From assembly GCA_944989445.1 (NCBI GenBank), contig CALYLW010000504.1:62001-126000 (forward strand): a stretch of 64,000 nt of DNA, in the 5' to 3' direction. The notes beneath the pieces are model-generated. The model made no database searches. It was not told the origin of the DNA and was given only the letters and a program-made list of their open reading frames with translations. The DNA is from Ampullaceana balthica (taxonomy: Eukaryota; Mollusca; Gastropoda; Lymnaeidae). This document shows, piece by piece, positions 1 through 11,500 of this stretch (positions within the stretch are counted from its first letter, which is position 1; each line of letters begins with the position of its first letter). The translations under genes and the position numbers were made by a program.

Positions 1-140
1 AAGCTAACTGCGGATGGCAAAGTCGAAGATGGTGAAAACGTTTACTGTGTTCACTGCCATAAACAATTCTCTTTTAAAGGATCAAACACATCGCTGACGT
101 ACCACCTTCAGCACAATACAAGTATCAACACATTGTCATG
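1..140 (+). pseudogene. BED zinc finger fragment of a hAT transposase
   Basis: The frame starting at base 1 is open to a TGA at 138-140. It reads a BED-type finger: a CVHC cysteine pair, the aromatic and glycine spacing FSFKG, then the TSLTYHLQH histidine end. BED fingers bind DNA at the N terminus of hAT transposases and in domesticated ZBED proteins. The stop falls directly after the finger and no transposase body follows, so this is read as a transposon relic rather than a host gene. Upstream sequence lies outside the window, so a domesticated host gene cannot be excluded. Confidence 0.6.
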
Positions 141-672
141 AAATTTAGTTCAAAATATTTTTAATTTTCAATGTCCGTGAGAAATGTTCAGTTTAATGAC
201 GTCATAAATTTCTATTTTTGGTTTTAATCGAAATTATCGATTAATTAATCGATAATTTTTCAAAATTTAACTATTAAATTTAAATTAATCGATAACAGCC
301 CTAAAATATATACATTAATTATTTTTTTTTAAATTGAAGATTTTCATAAAACATGTAATGACTAGTCAACATGACGAGCGAAGAAAAGCACACAGCACCA
401 TCCTTAAAAGGGATATTAGATTAAGAGACAATTGAGAAAGTACAGTTTGATAAAATAGATCTTGAGTGCATTTGTAATTGCTTATTTTAATTGTTAAAAA
501 TGTTAAAGCATTTGAGTTTGAGAACTTGATGCTATTTAAATCTGGAATTATTTTTGTGTTCGACACATAAATAAGCAAAAAATGAGTTTCTAACATAAAT
601 AAATAATTATATTGATATTGAGGGAAGGATTTGCTGATAAACTTATTAGCTGTATAAGGCAAAATCTTCACA
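141..672. other. AT-rich sequence without recognised gene
   Basis: No exon-like open frame is visible. A short self-complementary stretch made of repeated ATCGATTAAT-type motifs lies near 228-295. Otherwise this is plain AT-rich spacer, or intron of the YTHDC1-like gene if that gene begins upstream of the window. Confidence 0.5.
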
Positions 673-1560
673 TACAGTGGTACCTCGAGAAAAGAATGCT
701 TCAAGTTACGAAAAATCCAAGATAAGTAAGGCCACTTGAAGAATATTTTGTTCCAAAATATGAAAAAAAGTCCAAGATAACGAAAAACGTGCAGCTGACG
801 ACACTGGGCATCGTGTGACTGCACTCAACTCGCTACCAACAGTTCTGCTCTCCCATTGGTCAGTTTTTGAAAAGAAACACCCTGCAAATGTTAAAACAAG
901 TCGTGTTGTTGCACAGTTCAATGACGTTTGCCTGACTCGTTTCAGAAACATTGTAAAAAGCAGGCAAAAACAAGCTTCTTTGGATCAATATTTTGCTAAG
1001 AGATCATTAGTTGGCGAAGATGTTTGTGGAAGTGAGGCAAAAGAAATGAAAAGCAAAACAGAATTAGAAAGCACAAAACAAAAAAAATAATTTTTTAAAT
1101 TAAAAATTTTTTAAAAAGCAAAAACAATATTTTTTAACATAAGTTTAAGTTTTATGTTACGCATGTTTAGTGTACAGTGTGTACACTAAATATGTTTATT
1201 TGGCACTGATTTGTGCAAAGTTTGTACTTAATGTATTAATGTATTATTTTCATAAAGTTAAGTGTTTCGTACATACTGCCATAATGTTTTCTGCCATCCG
1301 TTCTCCTCCCCTACCACCTCCTGCGACAAGTTGCAACAGTATTTATTAGATTTATAATGTGTACTTTTAAGGATTGAAGAATTCTACTTTGTTTTTCTCT
1401 GGTTCCCAGTGATATTTTCAATTTTTAGTATTGTTTCTGTGCGGCTTGGAACGGAATAGGAATTTTACGTGTAAAATTTAGTTTGACATGAAAAATCCAA
1501 AATACGAATGCCACCCCGGAACCGGAACTGATAAATTTCGTATCTCGAGGTACCACTGTA
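673..1560 (+). mobile_element. Tigger/pogo-type DNA transposon, internally deleted
   Basis: The segment is bounded by inverted repeats: TACAGTGGTACCTCGAGA at the left and TCTCGAGGTACCACTGTA at the right, each including a TA dinucleotide as expected for the TA target duplication of Tc1/mariner-pogo elements. At under 0.9 kb it is far shorter than a full Tigger (usually over 2 kb). It keeps only the C-terminal end of the transposase. It lies upstream of the first recognised exon of the YTHDC1-like gene. Confidence 0.85.
815..1090 (+). pseudogene. Tigger transposase C-terminal fragment
   Basis: The 91-residue open frame contains the typical end of Tigger/CENP-B-like transposases, FNDVCLTRFRNIVKSRQKQ followed by ASLDQYF. 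The CENP-B helix-turn-helix and the DDE catalytic core are absent, so the product could not transpose. It lies inside the inverted repeats of the surrounding element and in the same orientation as the host gene. Confidence 0.8.
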
Positions 1561-2106
1561 CTGTCTTGGAAACACTATAATAATTTGGCCATAATAGAAT
1601 GTTGTTGTTTTTTTCTTTGTTTGCACCTTAAATCACAACATCAAGTTTGCACCTTAAATCACAACATCAACCTTGTTATTCTTGCTTTTATCACAAATGT
1701 CAATGAAGCCATATCACCACAAATTATTTTTTTAAAAATCAAACGCATTGTTAAGTAATTATGTCTAACGCTTTCATTTAACAGTTGATATTTTATATTT
1801 AATCTTCACTTTTTTTTCGCCCGTCCAATTAAATAAACTTATCTCTATTAATTTTTTAACAAATCTGCGCTGATGATGTGAGCTTAAATACTTAATTTAT
1901 GTCCCTAATTTTCTTTTAAATCTACCTCAATACTTGAAAAATGTTATACATTTTAATTTTAACAGTATTAAAATTCTTACGTTTGATTTGGATTAAGAAT
2001 TTATTTAATTGGCTGAAGTTAAGGCTGCTCAATAAAATTTAACAACTATTTTAGTTTGTGGCTGCTGAACAATAATGTTACAGTTTTAATTTTTTTTAAA
2101 TTTCAG
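1561..2106 (+). other. Non-coding sequence up to the first recognised YTHDC1-like exon
   Basis: No coding exon is recognised. It contains a short direct repeat of TTGCACCTTAAATCACAAC near 1620-1670 and a T-rich tract before the acceptor AG at 2105-2106. The phase of the next exon (its first two bases finish a codon) requires an upstream coding exon, so this is read as intron. Confidence 0.55.
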
Positions 2107-2595
2107 AGCAAGAAGAATCAGATGACGAAGAAGATGATGATGATGAGGAAGATGAGGAGGAAGATGGAGATGAAGAAGAAGATGATGAGGATGAAGAAGA
2201 AGAGGAGGACGATGATGATGATGACGACGACGAGGAAGATGATGATGATGAGGATGGAGAAACAGATGCTGTAAAAGAAGAAAGGCTTGACATCAGTTTA
2301 AATGCAGAAGATGACAATATACAATCAGGTATTAATATTTTTTCAAACCACATTAGTTTTGTGTCTTTTAGATATTTTTTTTAAGTAGAAAAAAAGATAA
2401 GAGTACTAATTGTGATGATGTCTTTTGTCTCTAAAGGAGATAAATCAAAGAGAAAATCACAGCGAGGAATCTCACCAATTGAATGGGACAGGAGGAGTGA
2501 AGGCTCAAAAAACAAGGCCAAAGATGGCAGTCCTGCAGATCTGGGTGATGGGTCATCAAAAGATTCAAAGAATAGAGACAAAGAGGAAGATAGAC
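2107..2595 (+). CDS. YTHDC1: YTHDC1-like acidic and RGISPI exons
   Basis: Two exons (2107-2328 and 2437-2595) are separated by a 108-bp intron. The first encodes an almost uninterrupted Asp/Glu run of about 50 residues, written with imperfect GAT/GAA/GAG triplet repeats and therefore prone to length change. The second encodes a basic Ser/Lys segment with [11 protein letters not shown], matching the RGISPI motif just before the YTH domain in vertebrate YTHDC1, then a charged linker. The donor at 2596 joins in phase to the acceptor at 2810-2811. The serine-rich frame seen on the opposite strand is an artefact of the acidic codons. Confidence 0.85.
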
Positions 2596-5500
2596 GTTAG
2601 TTTCTTATTTAAATGTAGCATTAGAGAAGTAAAAATAATGCCATTTTGTTTCATTGTAATTTTTACAAGTACTATTTATTCTTATTATTTTTGCAGATGA
2701 TCTTAAGTTCTGAGACCTAAGATGAATTCAGCAAGAAAGTTATTCTGTACTCTGTTTTTATCTTGCTTTACCTAAATAATTTCAAAGGTTATAAATATCT
2801 ATCTTCAACAGAATATTGGTCCAAATTAAAATACTTAATGCGTGGTGCTCGTTTCTTCTTGGTAAAGAGCAATAACCATGAGAATGTAGCCTTGGCCAAA
2901 GCTAAAGGTGTTTGGTCAACACCTCCACAAAATGAAGCAAGATTTAATCAAGCATTCAGGGTGATTATTGTTATGAAGTAGAAATGTGTAAATAGTTTGA
3001 ATGTAGACTTGTTCATGGAATATATAAATGATCAAAACTCACTTTACTGTAAAAAATTTTTAACTTCTTGTCATGTTAAAATTCACATTGGAATTCAATA
3101 TTTAGTAAATAATCATAAGTAATATTCTAAAATTAACTCTAGATTCCTGTCTGTAGCTGAACAATACTGATATAGTATAAGCTATTAAGGTTAGGAAAAG
3201 GAATATCAAGTTCTTTATGGATGGCATATTTGGGTAAATCTTTGCTTGTATTCTATTAATTGTATTGCAAATGTCATTATGTGTATCAAACTTTTTACCA
3301 TTAAAATTTTTTTTTACAGGAATGCGACAATGTAATACTCATTTTTTCTGTTAAGGAAAGTGGAAAATTCCAAGGTTGGTGTTTGTTGAATCTTATTACC
3401 TTGTAATTTATTGAAACATTTTAGTTTTTGTTACTAAGTTTAAAAAAAATTCATCACCCTTTACCTAAATTGTTTCATCTTTAATTTTCTAAATTTATTG
3501 ACATTTGTTTCAATAACTTTCTGCATTCGATTTTTATTTAGTTCTAAATTACTAATTGGATACTTTGTAAAGACTTTCTGAGTGCAAATTATACTTTTTG
3601 CCTTGAAATTAGTTTACTTTATTGATTAGCTCCAAAATTTTGTTCTCTATTAATTAATTATGGAACACTCTAAATTTAAACAAGGAGATTGAATCCTATA
3701 GGTGTTCATTGAAAAAGAAACATTGTACATTCTACCTACTTCTGCAAAGCGATAGGTACCAAGCAATGATCCCTTTAAGCTGCGCGACAACGCAGATACT
3801 TTATTGATGCCTTGCAGCAGTTTTTGATAAGGATAAAATATTTTGTGTGTAAAATATTGTACAAAAAATGGATGCTGTGCAACTTTGCACATTAGTTTGT
3901 TATTTTGCACACAGACCAATGAACCTTAGTGGGAACATTGGTACCAAGCTGTATCATCTATACATGCTTGGTTATCCAGATGCAAGGAGTGAGGTGATTT
4001 GCTGTATGAGGAATAGGGAACCAGCTCTTTAAGAAAAATATCAGGCCTTGTCATTTCATTCTGCTAAAATCTACATCATTACCTCATTGTGATGGACAGA
4101 TGCCAGAATTTTTTAAAATTCTGCGAAATAGAGATGGTGGAGAACAATGATTTAAAATCTTTATGTGTTTTCAAAATGGATATTTGAAAAGAATGTGAAA
4201 TCAATAATTAAATAGGTTGTTTCAGGAATACCATAGTTGGAGTAGTGAAATTATAATTTGAGGCTTGACTGAATAGCATTGTTAATATCAAAATTTGGCT
4301 TGGCTGCTTCAACTTGTAAAAAAATAATAAATATGCTAATAATAGATAAATATATATTTAGATGTTCTGAATAAAAATATTCTTTAATGACAGGTTTTGC
4401 TCGTCTAGCGGAAGAGTCTACAAAAGACCATCCACCAATACGTTGGGTATTGCCACCAGGAATGACTTCCAGGGCTTTAAGTGGTGTTTTTAAATTAGAC
4501 TGGATCACAAGGTATTAGAAAATGAAGATAAACTCTTTTTAGTAATCTAAACAAAATGAAATTTGAGGTTAAAAATAGGACATTATTAGTAGATTTTGAA
4601 AGTGATAAGTTGTAAATGCCAAATTGTTAAGTGCCTAAAGGGATGTCATGTTGATTGTTTTAAAAAATCTTAAATTTTATGTTAAAATAACAATTCTACA
4701 TTTACTTTTAGGAGAGATTTGGAATTTATAAAGACAAATCATTTGTTCAATATGTGGAATGACAACAAACGAGTCAAGATCGGTAGAGATGGACAAGTAA
4801 GTAACATATTTAAGTAGAAAGTAATGAAAGAAATGGTTACACTGTCTGTCTGGGTAGTAAAATTATAAAGAAGTATTTGTATTTTAGTAACAAGAACTTA
4901 ATCAATACAGTAGTTATTTTCATCTATTTTACTTACTTTGTTCTGTGTTGTTGGGCATTATACTAAGAAATTTATTCCTTTCTAATATTAAAATTAATAA
5001 TTATTTTTATTATGAATGTACCCAACATAAAATTCTTTGTTCTGATTTTATGTTGCCATTATTTTAAGTTAATTTTAGAGCATCAAATTACCATAATAAT
5101 AAATTTATACAAATTTATTTTATCCTACAGGAAATCGAGCCACGATGTGGAGAGAGTCTTTGCAAACTATTCCCAGCTGATGAAAATCTTGATATCACAG
5201 AAACAGTGCGTAAAGCAAGGAAAGCGCATGATCGACCTGATCGAGATATCCGGGAACGAGCACCTCGTGTATTGGGCCCAAGAAGGCCTGCCATGCCTTC
5301 GGGGCCTGAGTTTTCCAGGTTAGGAGCCTGATATGCTGGTTTCTACCTGTCGTGAAATTTTGATGAACTATTATCAATTCAAAGCTCATGGGTTGATCTT
5401 ACGATCCTCTGGGGCTAAGCCACTCTTCAACTGTGTAAGGCTTCTAGTACCAGTCTACCTGAGCAAAAGAAATGTTAGAATCGCCAGTGAATATTGCTGT

Positions 5501-8500
5501 TAAAAATCAAGTTGATTAATTATCCATTAAGTGACGTACCAACTTGGTGTTAAAATCTAATGTAAGAGCGCAAATATGGTAAAGAATTATCAACATGATT
5601 TATTATAATTGTGCTCAGAAAACCAGTGGTGTCAATATTTCTTCATTGTCCAATTGTTTGCAAATCCGGATCAGCTTTTTTTTTCTACTTTCGGTCATCT
5701 GAGAATTTTCTAACCTGCATCTTTATCAATGTGTCTTTATTCATTCATGGATTTTGGACCTAGGTAATTAGAAAATATAAATGGACTTTATGTTACTGCT
5801 GCCACCAATAACGGACACTCTTTAAAAATATATACATATATTCAGTGATGGGGACTTAAATCATATCAAGACTACAAGTGTAGTGTTCTAGAAAAGCATA
5901 AAGTCGGACTTAAGATAAATATACAAGTTACCCGGTTAATTTTGTTGTAATACGCTATTAGAACAGAGTGGTATTGCTATAAGTAAAGTGAATCTTGTAC
6001 AATAATTTGTTGTGCACAGCTATCAAAGAATGTTGCTTCACAAATATTGTCATTTCATTTGCACTAGTCTAGACTTGTTTTTAATACACGCCCTTAGCTT
6101 TATCAATGAGGACAAGTTTAGCAAATTTCAATAACTTAACTATTGCATTACTTTAAAACAAAGTGTTAAAAATATATTTATTTTATAAAGATAAAAAATA
6201 TATATTCTCTAATAAGATCTTCAGAATAGCCCAGTTATAGCAGTGCAAATTTAACAGATAGTCTTAAAATTGCATATTTTTATTTAACTAATATGTATAA
6301 AAAAATAATTTATCTTAATTTATCTGGTGATTTTGACAAGTTATGAGGAGCGTGAATATATATAAAAGACTCTTTATAAATGGATATTCTTTATAATAAA
6401 AGCCTCCGTACCATCATGAACAGGACGAATTGTTTTGTGATAAAAGCAGAGTTAATCAGGACAATTTGTTTGTTTGCAAGGAGCTCGAGCATTAATAGAA
6501 AGTGTGAGCTTTTTTCATGGTGCTCAAGTATTGACGCACAAATTGAACCAGGACTATTATTAGGAAATTTGGACACCGTCTGTGGGTATTAGCTTTGTTT
6601 CCCATTCCAAAAATTGGACTAGTTTTCTGAAAGGTTTTTTTTATAAAAAAAGGACTGAAAATTAACCAGGTAAAAAAAGACAGAAAATATGGTCATGTGT
6701 TTTAAGGGGTCACTGTTGATTCCTGCTTTTGGACTGAATTTTATTTCTGACTGAAAAACGGAGTAATTTCAAGTTCATTCATGCTGAGTGGATGGTATGC
6801 TTAGCACTGTGGTATGATTATTGTTTGTTCTGCTTTGACTTCCATTTCTTAGTTTCCTTCATGTTTTGTTTTGTCTCAGTTTTAATAAGTTACTTTCTGA
6901 AGAAAAAATAATTTCCATGCTACCCTAAAGCTTGCTTTGTGTACACACCTTTGTTTAAATTTTTTTAAATTAACAAAATCTCTTTTTATCTCTTCTATTT
7001 TTTTAAGTTTGTTCAATTTTACAGGCTAGATTACTCAAAATTTATGTCTAGTGAAAAATAATGATGGCTTTTCATAAATTTTAATGCTAGTTTTGATTTT
7101 CATAATTGTCATTTTGAGGCTTTTATTTTGAAAACTGCTTCATCACAACTTTCATTAAAACATTACACATTAGATTTCCTAGGAACAATTTCAATAAAAT
7201 ACATTAATTCAAATAAAATATATACCATACTTATTGGCATATAACACGCACAGGCCTATAACATGCACCTTCATTTTAAGAGGGAAATTTCAGGGGAAAA
7301 ATTTAAACATTATATCAGTGTATAACACGCATACATCATTTGCCCCCTATTTTCAGGGGGGAAAAAGTGCGTGTTATATGCCGATAAATACGGTACTTAA
7401 AGTACATTAATCTCGTAGTCCAATAATTTCCAAAATACATTGCGGGTTAAAATTTTAGATTTTTTTTTAAACAGTATAATCATATTTAAGGAAATTATAT
7501 GGAGAAAAATTTAATTTTTAAAATTCTTCATTTTGAGATCTAAAAGTTTTGAAAAAACAACAGCTAAAAATCTATTATTTGGTTTTACTGTCATAAAGTT
7601 TATAAAAGAATGAACTAAAAGGAAAGAACAAAAATATGTAGATTTCAAATTGCACATTATAGCCACTTTTAAAAGTCATCTTATTACACATCTCACTGTT
7701 ATTTATTTGGTAGTTGTTAATTTTGGAAATTTCTTAGCTAAAATAATTTTAGATTATATACATCTTAGTCTCATATTACATGTCAGTCCAACACATAAGT
7801 TTGTGGAAGGGGGCACCCTTGATTTCCCTTTTTTCAAAGAAATAAAGTATAAGTTGATAAATAATTTGATGTCATGAAATAAAATAAAAATTATTTATTT
7901 ATTTTATTCACCCTACTCATGGTATACTTTAATTCAGTGGTTCTTAACCTTTTGAAGTCGGGGAGCACTTTTGATCATGACAAAAATTTGGGGAGCACCA
8001 CAATCAAGGAGTAAAAAAAACAATCAAATACACATACGTACGACTTTTATTGAAAATAATACATTATAACATACGAGTTTAAAATTATAACATGACAAAC
8101 AAATGTTTAATAAACATAAATTTAATAAGTAAAAAATAACATTGAGCAAAATTTAATTCAGAAAAATAAAAAGATTTAATGTGAAACCTGAGCTTGACGG
8201 TTTTTACAAATTTCAGTGATATGAGGTCTAATTTTAGAAATAGATACCCTCAATTCTTCATCCAAATTAGTAAGTGTTGCTCGTTTTTTAGTTTTTATGT
8301 TGGTGACTATCGAGAAACCGAATTCACACAAATATGATGTTGAAAATTGCAACAAGATTTTAAGTACCTTCATGGAGAGAGCTGAGTATTCTTATTGCAC
8401 AAAGATCCAAAATTCCTCCCGAACTATTTCGGAAAATTTTATTTTAAGTGTCCGATCCGATGATAGGTTGATTAATTCTTCTTCTTCTTGGTATGACAAC

Positions 8501-11500
8501 TTACTATTTGATGTATCAACCGTGGCAAAGGGATTACGTATCCAGTCATATGTTTCTACGTTTATTGATGGAAAATAAAATTCAATCTTTTCTTCTAATA
8601 AAGTTAAATGCTCTGTTACTGCTGACATAATTTCGTCGGTAGTGTTATCATTAAGAGAAGGAAAGATATCTACTTTCTTTTTCTCCAACAAACGTTTTTT
8701 CCAAAAAATAACTTTTTTCCGAAAGGCTGTCAATTTGTCGGTCGATGTTAATTTTTTTTTCTATTCTTCCTTGAAGGCTGGTATTAACACAATTTAAATA
8801 ATCAAAAATATCAGCTAAATATGCCAATTTAGCACACCAAATGTCATTTTGAAGATATTCCACAAAATCATCCATATTTTCATTTTGGAAAAAGGTCATC
8901 AATTCATCCTTCAGTTCTAAGAAACGACGTAACACTTTTCCTCTGGATAAACATCTCACTTCAGAATGCAAAAGCAAAGATTCGTACTTGGCTTCCATAG
9001 AGATGCAAAGATTTTTAAAGACGCGTATTTTCAAAGGTCTCGATTTTATGAAGTTTACCATATTTATAACTTTGTCTAGCACAGGTTTTAATACTACTAG
9101 GTAAATTTTTGGACACCAGAGATTCTCTGTGCAAAAAACAGTGAGTAGATATAATATTGGCGTTTCTTTTCTTGGCGAGAGTCACAACCCTTTTAATGAG
9201 CCTACCATTGATGGAGCACCGTCCATACAAATTCCCACACACAACTCCCATGATATTTTGAATTGTTCGAAATAGGAAGAAATAGAATCAAAGACATCTT
9301 GTCCTGTCGAACGTTCGGTAAGCTCAAGACAGCATAGAAATTGATTCACTATTTCGTTTTCATGAATGAAACGATCGAACCCTAGTATATGAGCTTTTCC
9401 ACTTATGTAAGTGGACTCGTCAATTTGCAGAGCAAAATGCCGTTTGGAAAACTTATCGGCAACTCGATATCATCTGACATATTTTTAATTCTATTTTTTA
9501 TTGTATCAATTGAACTAGGAATTTTCATTATTTCCTTTGTTGCTTCATCGCCAAACATAATTTTAACCATTTCACAACATGCAGGTATAATTAAAGACAC
9601 AATATGTGCAGCAAGAGCATTACTACCGCTTCCACTTTTACTCGGTCCATTTTTAGTATTTTGTTCTTCCGAATCATTCGCTTTTCGTTTGATAAGAAAT
9701 TTGTCCATTATGGGGCATTACTGTAAAAACCAAAAATGAATTGGGAATGAATAATACTTTTTTAACATTATGATCCGAACTTAACTCATAATTTCGCGGA
9801 GCACTTGCAACTACCTCGCGGAGCACCAGTGCTCCGCGGAGCACCGGTTAAGAACCACTGCTTTAATTAGTCATGTAAGTATAACTGAAGGCTGGCATGG
9901 GAAAAGTAAGGAGAGGGTCAGATTTAAAAAACTTAAAATTGCCATTCAAATTTTTTTTTCAATAGAAACCTTTTGTTTCTATTTACTTACTTTCAAATAA
10001 AAAGATTTAAAAAAATTTCTAGCTTTAAATTTGTTTAATCATCTCTTTAAGTAACAAAGCCATGTTCAATGGCAAAGTAGACCTGTATGCTGAGTCGGGA
10101 TTTTGCCTCCGAGATTGTAAATTTGTTGGGAGAATTTCTTGGGGAGACCTAGAAGAATCTCGGACTTGTGGCTTTTGACACTATTCCATATGTAGGGTAA
10201 TAACAACTTTTTTAAAAAAAGAATAAGGTCTTGTAAAGTTTTCAAATAAGGCAGAATTTTAATGCAGTTCTCCAATCAGATAATATATTCACATGGTATT
10301 AAAGCTTAGTCATGTTTATTTCTATCAGAACTTAAAAATCCCTAATTTATACCAAGGTTTCTTTAGTACCAAATTAAAGCAGATCATAGGCAATCGTCTT
10401 CTTAACTTTTAAATTCTGAGAATCATCTTCAAACAATGAATCGCATTTTCCCCTTTTATCATTTTTTTTTAAATTAGAGTAAATGCAGGCATTGCAGAGT
10501 TAAGTTTAAAATTATTTTAAGCATTCTAGCTGCCTAGCATCTTCCATTTCTGTATCTGCTTTGAATTTCTGTAGTTTCCACATTTAACAGATTTGATGCG
10601 CCTTGTATTTTTTTTTATAGTGGTTTTCATTTTTTTATGGGAGAAGGGTCGGCGAACAGGGTTAAATTACCCCATTTTTGATGGCATAAGATGCATTTTT
10701 AAATTCGATATCTCTGTATATTTCTTATCTGCGTACTATACAAAGGCACCAGACTCCTCCCCTCTTTCATTTATATTGACATGAATTACAATAATCTTAA
10801 TCCCCATGCCTTAACTGTATGCTGCTAATATCCTCTCTGTGCAATTTTAAGTTAATGACTTAAAAGCCAAGCTAATGTGCATATGCCCTGTCAACAGCAG
10901 GCTAATTTAATAGTAAACTATTTCATCAAATTTTTACATTTCGGGGTACTATTTTTAAAAAAAAATCTAGTCTAGCTGAATCAAATATTTTAATTATGGA
11001 CTACGACTAATTGATAATTCATAAAAGTACAGTGGAATCTCTTATAACGAGCATAATTCATTCCAGAATTTTACTCGTTAATCGAAACATTCGTTAAACT
11101 AAAAAATTTCTCCATACAAATCAATGTAAAATACGGTAATGTGTTCCATGCTGAAAATTTTTTTTTCTTCAAAAAATGAACATTTTTTCAAATAAAATTA
11201 CTTATGAATTGTTAAGGAGTGTAACATCTTGGAATACAATTTAGATTTGAAACAAAAAACATAGATAAAAATATGAATTTATGACTAATAATGAATCCTT
11301 TTTAACTAGAAAACTGTCTAAAGACATTTGTTTTTGCTGAGGCATCAAAATTTGACGAAAATGTGTGGAACCATTTTGTAGACATTCTTGACACTCCCTT
11401 TGAAGCATGCATCTCCTTAATTTTGGTTTTGTTCTTGAGAATAGTGCAGATCGTTGATGTTGACCGATTGTATGTGTGTGCTAGATTAGCCACACTCACA

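Noticed and set aside
2096..2353. Minus-strand poly-serine open frame
   Set aside because: It is the complement of the GAT/GAA/GAG codons of the acidic exon, which is supported by splice sites and homology on the plus strand.
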